DNA of 64,000 bases from Undaria pinnatifida (Eukaryota > Sar > Phaeophyceae > Laminariales > Alariaceae): the NCBI GenBank assembly GCA_012845835.1, contig JABAKD010000015.1, positions 8,557,967 to 8,621,966 on the forward strand. Reading direction: 5' to 3'. The translations under genes and the position numbers were made by a program. Positions 11,100-23,089 of this stretch are shown here, piece after piece. The notes beneath the pieces were generated by a model. It did not search any database, was not told the origin of the DNA, and was given only the letters and a program-made list of their open reading frames with translations. The number at the start of each line of letters is the position of its first letter. The stretch's first letter is position 1.

Positions 11100-11460
11100 T
11101 AGTATATCTCCGCGAGGGACTGGAGCGGGCTAGGGTTGGATCCAAGGCAGTGGTTGTACTTTTTCGTTTGAACCGAGCCTTACTACAAAGAAGCAGCCCG
11201 CTCTCGGTTTTATACCCACGCCGAGAGCAGGCGGAAACATCTGCACCAGTTGCGAGCTGCAACAGAGGGTGTAAGCTGACAACCTCCTACAAGTACCTGT
11301 GGTGTGGTCAAGATTCTGCGCATACGGTTTGCGAATGTCTATGTTCATCTCCGCGAGGGACCGGGAGGGTTGGATCAAAGGCATCGGTTAGACTTTTCCG
11401 TTTTGAAACGAGCCTTAATACAAAGAAGCATCCCGCTCTCGATGCATGCTCACCACTCGT
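11100..11460 (+). repeat. Direct repeat, ~241-bp spacing
   Basis: ctccgcgagggactggag with the following gttggatccaaggcag, gagccttactacaaagaagc and cccgctctcg blocks recurs from 11349 as a shorter second unit. Part of the first unit also matches 9770-9860. Confidence 0.7.
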
Positions 11461-12339
11461 CCGTAACAGCTCGAGGCCGGACGGATCGGGAGAAGGGATC
11501 AATCATGTGGCGGCCGGCAGCTCAATGGATGCACAAGCGAACACGGATGGGCGATAAAGGTAGCGGGAGGTAGCACAGAAGGCCGGCAGATGATTTTGGC
11601 GGGTCGAGGAAGGGGGTGCCGGGCTTCATGCGGAAATGGCAGTAGAGCGGCAGTGCGACACGCGACTGGCGCAGCCGCGCCATCCGCCGCTGACACCACG
11701 TCGATCGTTGATTGAGGGTAGCTTGGCTGTAGTAGGTCGCAGCGCTCGGCAGTCGCCGTTATGATGATGAAAATGGCACTCGCCCCATCGTTTCAGAGGA
11801 CATCGTTCAGTTTTGTGGGGCAAGCAACGAAACCGCTAAGTTGTGAATACAAGAATAAATAGCACCCCCAAGGAAGTCGTCAAGGACCTTGTGTGAGAGT
11901 GACCGGAGCATAGGCGAGAGGCAGCCCGAGGTTGCAGTCGGTCCCTGCCGTAGGCCTATACTGCCTTACACGTTTCACAGCCCGCAGGACACGAGGAGGA
12001 AGGCGAGCTGGCCAGGAAGGACACCCCCCGAACACACATTATGGTATGTCGTATGCCGTATGTTCTTCATCAACCTCACGGCGCGTGTCACGGCCGTAGA
12101 GGACATGGGATCAATTTTTTCCCGAGAGCTCTGGAGATCACTCCAGGAGCCCCATGCCTAAACCTAAAACTCGACTTTGATAAAACAATGTTCAAATCGA
12201 TGTGGGTATCGATAAACAGTTCCGCGGGCTAGGTGCACAGCTAATTGATTAGGAACCACAAAACAAAAAACGGCGCTCGTTCCAAGCAGGTTTCGTCGAT
12301 TGAGAAGCCCGTCATGCAGAAACCGACATATATTTGGCC
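11461..12339. other. No supported gene
   Basis: No exon, RNA gene or strong repeat recognised; open frames here lack motifs. Confidence 0.35.
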
Positions 12340-12660
12340 CAAAACATGCTACCTCTCTACCGACCGACGACGCCTGCTACGATAGAGGTAGCAAGTTTCG
12401 TCCGAAATGTTTTCTGAATGACGGGGCTCCTTAACCCAAAATCGTCGAAAATGGGCCATTTTTTTTTTGCCGTGATTCTTGTTGTGCACTCTCTATCTCT
12501 AGGCCAGGGGGGAAGCGTTTCTTCCGGTACGTAGCAGTTTTGATTTTTTTTTTTCCAAATCAGTTTTTGGGTTAAGACATGCCTTAAGCTCCCAATTTGA
12601 GGGGTAGTATTAGAAATATAAACGGTGCACCCCTATCGTAGCACGTGTCAAGCACGCATC
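12340..12660. repeat. Family B repeat, copy 1
   Basis: Shares a ~300-bp ordered set of words with 25790-26105: tgctac..agaggta, taacccaaaatcgtcg, cttccggta..tagcag, cttaagctcc, gaggggtagtattagaaa and gtgcacc.c.atcgt. Non-coding. The conserved words are interrupted by variable T-runs. Confidence 0.65.
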
Positions 12661-12889
12661 TCACCCACGAATGCAAATGTAACTCCGTGGACCGAAACCT
12701 CGTGTCTGGGGTGTGTCTAGCCCGATTTGGCGTGTCATCTAGAACGCTTGCGGTCGTCCGCCAGTTCCACGACGGCGGCATGCAAGCATGCATGTATCTA
12801 TATTGTGTTCGGCCGGGTGGCAGAGAGTGCTCTGAAAACATATTCGACGTGAAATGAGGGCCCTGCACCTTTTAAATAATAATTTTAAG

Positions 12890-13120
12890 TAGCTGGGGTG
12901 ATACACAGGTTATCCCTGCAGGTCGACCAAGTGGGCATGCCATCGGTGTTACTCACGTTATAGCTCAGAAGCGGAAGAGAAGCAGCTTGAATTAATCCTC
13001 AGGATCGGGATGGTGAACTGAGCAAAGAGGCGCGTGCCTCTCCTGACCGTACCGAAGACAAAACGCCATCCTATCAATACCAAAACGGCCAATTACGTGT
13101 TGGAGGTGCGTAAGTACGGA
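12890..13120. repeat. Family C repeat, copy 1
   Basis: Matches 23738-23990 over about 230 bp (catcggtgtt, ggatggtgaactgagcaaag, acgccatcctatcaatac, aaaacggccaatta). Non-coding; copies differ by small indels. Confidence 0.7.
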
Positions 13121-13879
13121 AATTTCAAGGCCTTACCACAACACTAGCCCACCCTGATGAGCCGCACATGCAGAAATATGTGAATTTCGGAGAACCCCGG
13201 CACTACGAACTATTGTAGGACACGAGTGGAAGATACGGCTCCTCAAAACCCATTCAAAATCCACGCCTACATCTCTGAACGAACAGGCTCTACAGCCGGG
13301 AAAAAAGCGAAGAATTGCAATTGACGGAAACACTGACAAAAGAAACCAAGCCAAAGACCTGCCGCGGACCACCGGCATGGCGGGGGGCAGATGAGAAGAC
13401 GAAGCATACGCGACACGGACGGTGACCTTACCCACAGCCCCTCGAGGGGGAGACGTGTATTAATCGAAAATGTAGAACAAAAACTACACAACAAGATAAC
13501 AAACAGTCATGTGCCACGTTGTGAGTGGACAGGGTGCCCTGATCGCCGCCGGCTCGGGGCCGAGGAGGGCGTCGGCAAGGCGAAATTTGAATGAGCACGA
13601 AAAAACTCATAGTCCCGTTCCTCAAATAACGATCTGATTACCCAGACCCTGGCCCGACACTGAGCGGGGGGGGGTCGGCAGGCAGGACTAAAATGTTTTG
13701 GTGGGAACCGCCCCAAACCCAGTCCAAACGCAGGAAACGCCACAAATAACCCAAGGAGAATAACTCCAAACCTCACAACCCAGCGGGAAACTAAAACCCG
13801 AAAAACTATCGAGGACGGCGGCGGCCTGAAGCTCACCTAGCCACGGCTGTGCCTCGAGATTCACCTACGTTACGTTGCA
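13121..13879. other. No supported gene
   Basis: Open frames on the minus strand are hydrophobic or Pro/Arg-rich without recognisable domains. The segment may be flank or 3' region of the adjacent gypsy remnant. Confidence 0.3.
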
Positions 13880-15540
13880 TCCCCCGAGGAAATGCGCTGG
13901 CGACGTGGACCTGCAGACACCAAGAGCCTCGTACGGCCTCCGTCGAAATCATGTAGCCCGCTGGAGGGAGAGGATCAGTCCCGGGTCGTCCAAAGCTCGG
14001 ACCAGATGTACCCCGTCCTCAGTCGTACTCGCGCTGATTTTCCCAAGCCATCACCAACCACCGTCGCCCTTGTGCCAAACGTGGGCTCCCTTACAGACTA
14101 CTGCGTCGCGGAAGCGACGAATCCACTCTATGCGCGTGACGCAAGCGCAACTGAGCGCCAAAAAACGTTCGCCTTTGTTCCGAGAAAACTCACGCTATGC
14201 CGCACGAGTGCGCATTCGGCGGTAAAGGCGGTTGGTTTGGCGGTGTTGGTCCGGGGTGCCGGCCCAATAACGTAAAATGTGGGTTCGAGAGTGCTGGAGG
14301 TCCATTTCCCGCTCCAAGGATGGTTCAGAGAGTCCCATCCAATGCGTCTTGTATAACACCGCGATGACGCCACCTCGGGTTACAGACGACTAATACGAGG
14401 TCGTAGTCGGTTGTATGTTGGCAGTTCCTGACTGTTCGAAAGAGAGGGACGCTTGTGCGAGGGGCAACGCGACAAGAAGTCGGGTGGCAGGGCAGGGCCG
14501 ATAATGATGCAACGCATGGTGGCGTGGCACGTCGGCTCAGCCTGGTGTTCTCGCTCTCAGTAGGCATGCGAAAAGCGCGCCACGGAATCCGCGAACTGCA
14601 GTTCAGCAACTACGTCAAGGGTGTTTAATTTTGTAGGTGCAGTTGGCGTGTCGCCAGGAGTGGACGGAAGTCGTAGTAGAAGAGTTTCAATAAGCTCCGC
14701 GGGATCAAGGTCAGACGGAAACATCCGTGGGAACCGGAGAGGCGGCAAGCGCAGGGTCTCGGCGGTCGATGGGGTCGGCCGCGGCCGTGAGACTCGCGGC
14801 GGGGTGTTGACACGCCGGGCCGATGGTCGAGGGGCCCCGCCGGGCCCGAAGCCATAACCTACAGCGGGAGGTGCATGACCGGTTGCTGTGTCTGTTTGCC
14901 GCCGCGTCTGAGTTGAGATGCGTTCCGAAGGCGGCGTCGTCGACGAAGGCGCTGGAGTACCAATCGAGGCAAAGACGGACACGGTCGGACCGGTGCTCGC
15001 GGCAGAATCCGTCTCCTGTGTAGAACTCCTTGTTAGAGGAGTCGGCTGGGCGACGGATGTAGCTGCAGCCAGGGCTTCTTTGGGGCCCGTGCCGCACTCG
15101 ATGGGCACGGCAAAAACCGAACCGAAAACGGTGTCCGTGGCAGGTGAAATCGGTCCGCGGCAGGAACAGCCTTCGGCGGTGGCGACGAAGGTAGAAACGT
15201 GAGCGATGAATCTCCCCGGGGAAGAAGAAAGGCCGCCAATCCTTGTTTATGGCCCGGGTGTGCGAAAATCGTGCAAATCGGCAGAGGTGAGGGGGAGGCC
15301 AACCAAGGCAGCGCTTTCGGTGCGGGGCACGAGCCCACCGAAGCCGACCGTTGGGATCGGCGAGAAAGGAGTGCGTAGCCAGGGCCCGTATGAGGTAGAT
15401 GCCGCTATCCTCGACGGGGTTGAAACTTGTCGACCCGCTCATGCTCCGTGGCAGGCTTTAGTAAGTAGGACAGGAAATCGGCGTTGCCGTTGGCGTTGCC
15501 TTTGCGTTACTCGAGCGTGTAACCGGACGCGGTGACGAAC

Positions 15541-15990
15541 TTAAGTCACCGCTGGACGCGTTCTTTTGTGGGTCTCAGATTTTTTAATGCTTTCCAATGC
15601 CCTGTGGTCCGAGAACATGCAGGATGTTGTTCCCCAAAGGTACCCCTCGAAGGTGTTTGAAAGCCCAACCAATGCTGCCGGCCTCCAAATCAAGAGGAGT
15701 CCAATGCCTTTCCGAGTCGAGCGTTGCAAGGCTGATATACGCAATGGGTTTCATGAAGCCGTCCTCCTGCTCTTATTCGAGGGCGGCGCTAACCCTTCGA
15801 TGCAACCGTCGCAGTACACGTGGAACGGACGTGAGCCGTCGGCGACAGTGTCCCCTCCGCCATGTATTGCGATTTTTTTGGTAGTGAACGAAACGTCGTC
15901 CAGCGTCACAGTACCTCCGACCAGACAGGGGCCGTGCTCTGACGCCGCGAAGCCAGGGCCGACGCCAGAAGCCATCTCCAAAACCTTCAC
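15541..15990 (-). pseudogene. RNase H domain remnant of gypsy polyprotein
   Basis: The frame 15990-15751 ends with FHVYCDGCIEGLAPP and a stop. The downstream frame (15744-15541) carries LRGYLWGTT-like sequence seen here as FEGYLWGTTSCMFSDHRALE. YCDGC and SDH-ALE are the typical start and end of the retroviral-type RNase H that follows gypsy reverse transcriptase. At least one frameshift lies between them, near 15745. Upstream of the domain the frame reads unlike a reverse transcriptase connection region, suggesting a deletion joining an upstream segment directly to RNase H. Confidence 0.65.
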
Positions 15991-15995
15991 GGCTT

Positions 15996-16571
15996 TCAGT
16001 CGGCCGACGCGTCCGAGAAATAGGTCGAAAACTCCGAAGGAGGACCTTTGCGAGCGCTGGCCGCGGTCAACGGCTCGGCCGCGGCGCTGACGAATTCCTG
16101 GGGTTCCTGCATTCGCGGTGCGAGCGCGGAACCGACTAAAGGGGGGCGCGGGTGTACCGACCCGGTCTCACTTTCGCGAATTGCTTCGCAAACGGCCGAA
16201 AGTGCCTCACCGACCATTATTTTCCTTCTCCACTGGCATGGGTCGTTGACCCTGGGATTATCCTCCCGGAGACCAATGCCCCACATTGGGTCCATGCAGC
16301 GGAAAAGAGCTCCCCACGCCGCCGCCGCCGCCGCCGCCGCTGCTCTCTTCTGCGCGCTCACGGCCTTCGCGACGTCTCGCCGAACCTGCTGGCGGGGCCG
16401 CTTTAGCTGGAGCAACGTCGCAACCGCAGCCTCCAGCGCTCGCTCGCTCCTCTTCACACCTGCTTTCAAACGCCGCAAGCCGCTGCGGGTGACCCGGTCG
16501 TGGGATGAGTCCCACGGCAGGCGCGCAGCCGAGCTGGACGAGGCCCGTCTCTTCCGTGGCTCCTCCTCCAA
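15996..16571 (-). pseudogene. Gag-like open frame of gypsy remnant
   Basis: A 191-codon frame starting MEEEPRKRRASSSSAARL, with a basic helical block, an Ala9 run from a GCC repeat (16318-16340) and a Pro/Ser-rich end. No CCHC knuckle is present. It is followed at once by the RNase H remnant on the same strand, which is why I assign it to the element. It could be a non-gag spacer. Confidence 0.4.
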
Positions 16572-17279
16572 CAGGTTTGAGGATGGAGGTTCGAGGGGGC
16601 CCCACGAACGTCAGCACCTGCAGACGTTGCGGTAGGGTCTCGATGGTCCGGGTCCGGAGTGTAGAAAGATGGGCGCTCGGGCGGGCTCTCCTGAGATTCA
16701 CCTTCTGCAACCTCCTTCTCGGGAGAGTCTCGTTTTGGTCCGGGTCGGGAGGGCTCGAGCGTGATGAATCGTGGCCACCTCGCCGGGAGCGGGCAGAAAA
16801 TCGCCTCCTGCGCTTGAACCCATGTTCGTCCTCCGAGTAAACCACTTGGGGAGGTCCAGCGAAGGGGGGAAGGGTCGGGGAGAGGAAACGGGGAATACGA
16901 TGCGTCAAGGAAGTATGGGGGCAGAAGTAATGTTGCGCGGTCCCTGCTATAGGAGTATAGGAAATGCGTGTTTCCGCAAACAGCTAGATAGGGGGTCTCG
17001 CCCACGTCAAACAACAGTATGAAGGACACCATCCTCTTCCACAGCCGCATATGAGGACAGCGTCCAGACCAACAGAAGGGTAGCCCGGTCAGCGCCCGCA
17101 CAAGCCGCAGAAAAAAGGAAGGCAACGTGCACACCAACTGCATTGTAACGGGCAGCATCTATCCTGACCGCAGTGTTGGGGCAGCACGTACACCAAACGT
17201 TGTAAAACGACAGCAAGGGGAACACTGTCGAGGGCCGCACGTACACCGACAACAGGGTGCGAGCAGCAAAAAGGGGCCG

Positions 17280-17575
17280 CGTTTACCCCAGCAGCGCTGT
17301 AAAAGGACAGCATTCCCACTAGCTGCGATGCCCATATTACGAGTAGCATCAATGATAATATCTGCAGTCCACAGTAACAGCATGGCAAGGGCATCCTGAA
17401 CACCAATAACAGCAGTGTACGAACAGCAAAACGGCAGCATTTACCCAAGCAGCACTGTAGAAGGACAACATTTCCACTAGCTGCAACGTCAATATTACGG
17501 ACAGTATAGTAACATTTGCAGTCCATAGTAACAGCATGGTAAGGGTATCCTGAACACCAATACTGCTGTCGCGCG
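17280..17575. repeat. Two-unit tandem repeat, ~145 bp, CAG-rich
   Basis: agcagc.ctgta.aaggaca.catt.ccactagctgc, then the bases through cagtcca.agtaacagcatgg and cctgaacaccaata, occur twice in order (from about 17290 and 17436). Variants of the same CAGCA-rich words extend left to about 17150. Confidence 0.75.
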
Positions 17576-17589
17576 AAAAAGAGAAAGCC

Positions 17590-18200
17590 AGCATAATCTC
17601 CAGGGCTGTCTTCGGTAATTTTACCGGGATTACACCACGGTTGGTGGTAAATGCCGCGATTCCGTGAGTTGCCGCGGTTTTCTCTTACCGCGGAAGCGTG
17701 CCGTACAAATGCCGTGGTTTATTATTACAGTACCGTGACTGCCGTGGTTTTCGATTACCGTGGGAGCGTGCCGTGCAAATGCCGCGATCACGAGTCATCA
17801 TGCCATGATCTACCGTATCAGTATTTTTATGCCGAAGACAGCCTTGGTTATTATAAATGCGCAATAGCAAAGATCTACCAGGTATCTGATATAGATCTAC
17901 ATCCCACCTCCACTTTGTATGATACGAGTGATACGTCGTACCCTCCTCATATCATAATACCTTGTCCTCTTACGTTGAAGACCCGCATGGATTATGCTCA
18001 ATTATTCCTACCTGGTGCATTGTCAGAGCGTCAGCGGACACTTGGCACTTGGTTGAAGAGTTCAGGCTTGAAGACAAAAAAACTGCGGCGGTCTATTATC
18101 CTATTAAACCTGGTGCATCGTCAAATCGTCAGTGGACGCTTGATTGAAGAGTCCAGGCTTTGAAGACAAAAAAGCTGCGGGGGTATATTGTCCTATTAAC
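17590..18200 (+). repeat. Repeat block with internal duplication (related to 19320-19450)
   Basis: gccgtgcaaatgccg and the sequence through accgaagacagcc recur at 19350-19430 in diverged form. Within it, 18013-18085 and 18112-18175 are a direct repeat (acctggtgcatcgtc, gaagagtccaggctttgaag). A 170-codon open frame (17651-18163) runs across both repeat types and has no recognisable domain; I do not support it as a gene. Confidence 0.6.
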
Positions 18201-18417
18201 GTGTGCTGTGTTTTCTTCACATTCAACGGATATGTTCACCCACGCCATCCACATCCAGCACAACAACGAGTGTCCGTGCTGATGCCTCATAGAGAGACGA
18301 GCCCTCTCTGTGCTCACAAACTACGAGACAGAGATAAATGTCGCAAACAGCGCAAGGTGATTTGGCCATGCAATGCAATTTTCTAGAGACACCCAACTAA
18401 CCGCCGAGAGCGCTTTA

Positions 18418-19235
18418 GGGCCCGTATTAACGAGGAACTTGCTAAATCCAAATTCGATATGTTTTTTTTTACGTAGTTGAATTGAATTTGCATCTGATTG
18501 GTCGAAAAATGAATCATTGAGCAGGCATTTTCAAAATTATTACGAATAATCAAATTCAACAAGTAAAAAAATACTTTCGTCGAATTTAATCGAAAACTGA
18601 AATTCAGTTTGGGCAGTTTGTGCACCCAGAAGACGTGGCATGTTCCGTGTAGTAACCGAACCCAGCCACGCGAATCGGTGCCGTGTCGCCGGCTGATTGA
18701 AAGGCGAGAAGCCACCATTGCGAGAGGTAGGACCACCGGAGCAGCCGCGACCTCTGAAGGCCCTTAGCACAGGCTAGACCGCTTGCGATGCCTCCAAAAC
18801 AATCGAGACTGCCGCAAATCCAGTTTTTCGTCGCCCTGCACCTCGAAAGTTACACGACCAACTACTTCATCACGGCTTCGCTCAGAAGTTCGACCGCTAT
18901 ATTCCTGTCGCTGCTGCCCGTGTGGGGCGAGGGGGCGGCGTCAGCCCATCCAAAGGATGCCTAGAGCCATGGCCTCCTACCACTGCCGGCAAAAACAATC
19001 CGCCGCTAGCCGCGGCGCTCCGGGGAGGACGCGACCCATCGCTCGCCTCGGTCGTTGCCCGCCTCGGTCGTTGCCCACGGGTGTTCGTTGACCCTATTGC
19101 GTTTATTGAATTCTAAAACACACTACGCCATTCCTCGATAAAAAAGAGTCGTTTTTTTCGTGTATTTTTCATGAAATTCCAGAAAAAAAAAACGAATTGC
19201 GGTTTTCCATGCTCTCCGTTAATACGGGCGGGCCC
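18418..19235. mobile_element. Non-autonomous TIR DNA transposon, 818 bp, TTA target duplication
   Basis: The left end reads GGGCCCGTATTAACG and the right end is its inverse with a CCCG insertion (CGTTAATACGGGCGGGCCC). The similarity continues inward imperfectly for about 50 bp to a T-run at both ends. TTA flanks both sides (18415-18417 and 19236-19238). Three-base TWA duplications with G-rich TIRs suggest the PIF/Harbinger group, but no transposase domain is visible. The interior holds a frame of about 110 codons (about 18783-19116) without recognisable motif, so the element is probably a deleted, non-autonomous copy. Confidence 0.65.
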
Positions 19236-19319
19236 TTATAGCAGCGTAGGCTAGCACAATTCTACCCAAGTCGACGAGGGAAGAACGTGCTGAATTGTTC
19301 TCGCGATTAAAAGAAGTCG

Positions 19320-19450
19320 TGTACCGCAATGAATGGCCGATTGCCGCGGAAACATGCCGTGCAAATGCCGTGCTTTTTTACTACTGCACCATGCGCTACC
19401 TTATCAGCACTTTATACCGAAGATAGCCCTAATAATTTCAGCGATGACTA
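19320..19450 (+). repeat. Second copy of the 17.6-kb repeat
   Basis: Shares ccgtgcaaatgccgtg, ttatcagcact-like and accgaagatagcc words with 17750-17850. It lies just right of the TIR element, so the element sits between two related repeats. Confidence 0.5.
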
Positions 19451-19979
19451 ATATTCAAGGCTGAAGCTTGAGATATTGAACCATGACAGCATGCTGTCAT
19501 TATTGTGCGTGCAAGGGGCCCGTGTACAGCAGCGTGTATACGCCCTGAGCAATGTCTGTGTAACGGCAGGCGTCAGTGCAGTTACTGTAGTAGAATCGCT
19601 TGGACAGGGCGGGGGGGGGGGGGGTGCTGAGTGCCGTGTGATCGGCAGGGTTTTACAGTCCAACTAACTGGAGTGCAGGTATGTATTCATAGCACAGGTT
19701 TCCTCGAGCGTTTGCCTGACTATGGGCTTGTGTTGTAGCTACAGGGGAAAAATAAGAAGATCCTTTTACTGCTGTTGTAAAAAAAGAGAGAGCCATCCTG
19801 CTTGAACTTGAAGCTCTCCTTCGTGGAGCGGGTGTACATGCTGTACTCCCAAGCAACTGGAAAACAAATCGCAAAATGAAAAAAAAAAAACGTCCATCGA
19901 TATTTGGCTGCTTTTCAAAGGAAGGGCAGCACAGAGCTACCCAGGATCTTCGGCACGCTGGCATGGGCTCTGGAGCCGA

Positions 19980-20660
19980 GGCGACAGCAGCCTGTCTTGA
20001 TCCAGCGCTGGTAGCCCAAGGTGATCCCCGTGAAGATCGGCCTGGATCCGAACGTAGACTTGCAGGATATCCCCTGGAGTCTTGGATCGGCGCTTCTTCG
20101 TCAAAATTCAGTCCCGAAGCGCTATCCATGCGAGAGCAGAGCTAGGGTTGAACGGCTGGTAACCCAAGGTGGTCCCCGCGAAGATTGGCCTGGCTCCCGG
20201 GCATGGCCGGAGATGCAGGGGACAACAGTTGTCTTGAGGCTTGTGCCGGCGGAGTTTGGGGCATACCAGCCTTCTTGAGTCTCGAGGAGGAGGAGCATTA
20301 CTCCCGGAAGAAGCGTCTTCTGCTGAAATCAAAACCAAAAAAGGGTTCTCTTGAATCTCGAGGAGCAAAACTCCGAGATGAAGCGCCTTCTGGCCAAGCA
20401 AAAAGCCGTCTCGATGCTAGATGGAGCAACGCTCCGAGAAGAAGGGTCTTCTGCGCGAAGTCCAAGGGTTTCGTCCATGTGCCGGGCGCACGGTCACCGG
20501 AGCAAAGCTCCGAGATGGAGGGTCTTCTGCGCGAAGCCCAAGGGTGTCGTCCATGTGCCGCGCGCACGATCACCGGAGCAAGGCTCCGAGATGAAGGGTC
20601 TTCTGCGCGAAGTCCAAGGGTGTCGTCCATATGCCGCGCGCACGGTCACCACCAGGAGGC
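19980..20660. repeat. Minisatellite-like array, 75-bp and ~150-bp units
   Basis: Three ~75-bp units of cggagcaa.gctccgagatg followed by gtcttctgcgcgaag lie at about 20432-20650, preceded by shorter relatives (20280-20430). The words cccaaggtg.tccccg.gaagat recur at 20009 and 20159. All frames stay open because of the repeats, so long open frames on both strands here are not evidence of genes. Confidence 0.75.
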
Positions 20661-20824
20661 CCCTGCTGTCCCGCTGCTGTCGTAGCGGGCGCTGCTGGAA
20701 GGGGAAGAGAACCCACTCCGTCGAGTTGCCATCCGATGAAAGCAAGGAAGAAGGGCTGATCCGAGCGAACAAAAGCTTTCTAAAACGAAAACCCAATTCT
20801 AGCATGTATGTGCGTGTCATTGTA

Positions 20825-21020
20825 AACATTAAAATACACTCCAGCTGTCCGTGAAATCTTGGAAGACTTCGTCGAAACTCATATTTGCACGCGGTACGTG
20901 TGGGGGGGGGTACATGGATTGGATCTAAGGCATGGCTGGCTGGATAGGTAATGAGGTGATATCCCCTGTCTGGTAGTGTTCATTACTCTAGCAGATTTGA
21001 TTGGAGGTGAGGCGGCGGGG
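20825..21020 (+). repeat. Family A fragment with internal deletion
   Basis: The 5' block (aatacactccagctgt, ttcgtcgaaactcat) is joined near 20905 to the 3' part (ggatctaaggcatggctggc, gtgatatcccctg). The middle sub-repeats are missing. A G-run follows at 21015-21035. Confidence 0.6.
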
Positions 21021-21269
21021 GAGGGGGGGGGGGGGGATGCGTGCGTGTGTGGTGATGGTGGCGGGGGACGGCGGCGGATGATAGCAAAATATTCTACCTG
21101 CGTGTCATGTGCAGATGCCCACTATTTCGAAGATGAACTATAAAGTGGACCAATATTTCGAAGATGAACTATGAACTGGAGGGGAGGAAAATGATATGAC
21201 GTGGCGGGGCACGAAGGGTAAATACACCCTTACGGGTAAAAATGCGTGCCAGATATGATGAGCTATTAT

Positions 21270-22790
21270 TCAACAGGTGTGTGATCTTGACGCTAACTGG
21301 TATTTCACCCATACACATGCAGCACAATCAATAATCTTACGTGGGACTGAGGTAACCAATTATAAGACAGAGATACATGTTGCAAATGCAGCAAGCAAGA
21401 TGATGTGGTCATGCAATGCCACCATCGCCAATGAGCACGAGGGAGAGAACACGAGGGGGATAAGTGCAAATCAGCACACGGGCTTGAATGTTTTAAAGGG
21501 ACCCTTGATGTGTCCACGCTCAAATACGTTCCTACTTCGTTCGGTATATGTTACTTCGTTCGGCACAGGTTAGGAGGCGATCACACCATCATGCAGACGG
21601 TACGTGCGAAGTACCCTACGTACCATTAATAGGCTAGTAGTGTGGTTTATCACAAATTTAACATATCTGCCTGTAATTTCTTTTCACGGTGGATAATATA
21701 CGATTATACGTCCTATCTTTTCTTTTCCATGTCGTCGAAGACGTGGCGGTCCTGTAGGTGTCACGTTCACGTCCGATGCTCGTGTGAGTGGTGCTCACGG
21801 CAACATGCCCTAGCATGTAGTGGATGATCGTTGGGTGCTGTTTCTTTCTTCTATATCATAGTAGGTAGCATATGTCAACGCAGCCGCTTTGTTGAAAATG
21901 ACAAATGAAAATTCTTCACACACCTAATACAGAGGAGACGCGGCCCGGAGATTGCTCAGTATACCAACGGTCAGGATCACTTTATCGAGCAGCGCACTTG
22001 GTTTTACTACCGCTCTTCACTCCACTTAAGACACTACGGGCATGCGTTGGACCCAGTTCGCGGATACCCAAAACCAATTCCAAGGAGGTGGTGTGGTGGG
22101 CGAAGGCTGTTATGAAAGGCGCTGTATCGATTACCCTGTCTTTCGGTCTGGTTGCTTTTTCGTTCTCAATAAACCTGCTATTGTGGCAATGAGAGTTGAA
22201 CGCATTTGAGGTTTTTCGTGAAGCGATATGTAGCCTATGTAATGTTGTTTACGCGGAGGGACCTCAGTTTGGAAAATACAGGGTACATGGGTTTCATCTT
22301 TGACTGGATTTCGTGTGCGAACGTGTATTTGGTTTTAGTGTGCGAACATCCTTATGAATTGAGCAATTTGTACCCGGATGGTTGTTGTTTCGTTGTATTC
22401 TTTGGCTGATTTTCTCGACTTCGTTGACGTGCTGTTTTAAAGCGGTGTTTTCGAATACGTAGTGTTTTACGGTGGTCTTTTCCATTTTTTGTGGGTGTGG
22501 GGGGGCCGGGGGGAAATTTGATGGGCTTGTTTCGTATATCTGCAAAACGTATTTGTGTACGCCGAGAAATATTATTCGGGGGAATAAGAACGAAGGTGCG
22601 AGGGACGTTTGGCAAATTCAACGTTCCCCCTCGCGGCTTTTGTCAAGTATGGTTGAATGCAAAATTGTCCCTGAGGATGCATATGCCATAACAATCCTTG
22701 ACAACTATGGATTACAAGTGTATAACAATACACTTATAACACCTTTACTGTTGATAGTTAGACTATGTGTGTATACAGTGTTTTTCTAAA
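21270..22790 (+). repeat. Family D long dispersed repeat, plus copy
   Basis: Matches 51110-49150 in reverse orientation over most of its length, in collinear order: gcatgcaatgcc..., the tgcagac segment, catgccctagcatgtagtgg, cacctaatacagaggagacg, gcatgcgttggacccagttcg, the cggtgttttcgaatacgta unit, and gagggacgtttggcaaattc. No coding capacity. A short piece also occurs at about 18260-18385. Ends not defined. Confidence 0.7.
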
Positions 22791-23089
22791 ACGGTGTGGG
22801 GTGAATATAAATACAGAGCGACACTAGGGTTGAAACCTTAAATTGAAAGTTTTATTATCGAGGCACGAGAAAGTAAGGGTTTTATATGTATTGAACAAGT
22901 TTGGGGCAATAGCCCGTTGACCGATGACATCAACGCGGGTCGTTACTTACTTGTACATGTACTGCAATAGAAAAATGGGGGCACCTTGGACCAATCTGCC
23001 TGGTCGTTGAAACGCAAGCGAAGCACGCAGATGCGCTTGTCAGTTATCAGCGAGACAGGTCTAAGGTGCGATAAACACTGGTTGATTTG
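22791..23089. other. No feature seen
   Basis: No gene or repeat recognised between family D and the broken coding fragment. Confidence 0.35.

Larger units (their letters stand above)
13880..17160 (-). mobile_element. Decayed Ty3/gypsy-type LTR retrotransposon
   Basis: Minus-strand remnants in the order: gag-like Arg/Ser-rich and Ala-rich frames (17158 to 15996), an RNase H block with YCDGC (15990-15541), a linker that in such elements follows RNase H (15535-15200), a Pro/Thr-rich segment (15108-14557) and a C-terminal block with GAHVWHKGDGGW and LGKISASTTEDG (about 14150-13890). Frames change repeatedly and several stops interrupt them. I see no reverse transcriptase palm and no integrase DDE core, so large internal deletions are likely. 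LTRs were not found. The family assignment rests mainly on the RNase H. Confidence 0.65.

Noticed and set aside
17651-18163. 170-codon plus-strand frame
   Set aside because: Runs across two repeat families, contains a direct repeat and has no recognisable domain.
19653-20854. Several 90-167-codon frames on both strands
   Set aside because: Kept open by the 75-bp repeat array; opposing frames overlap and none shows a motif.
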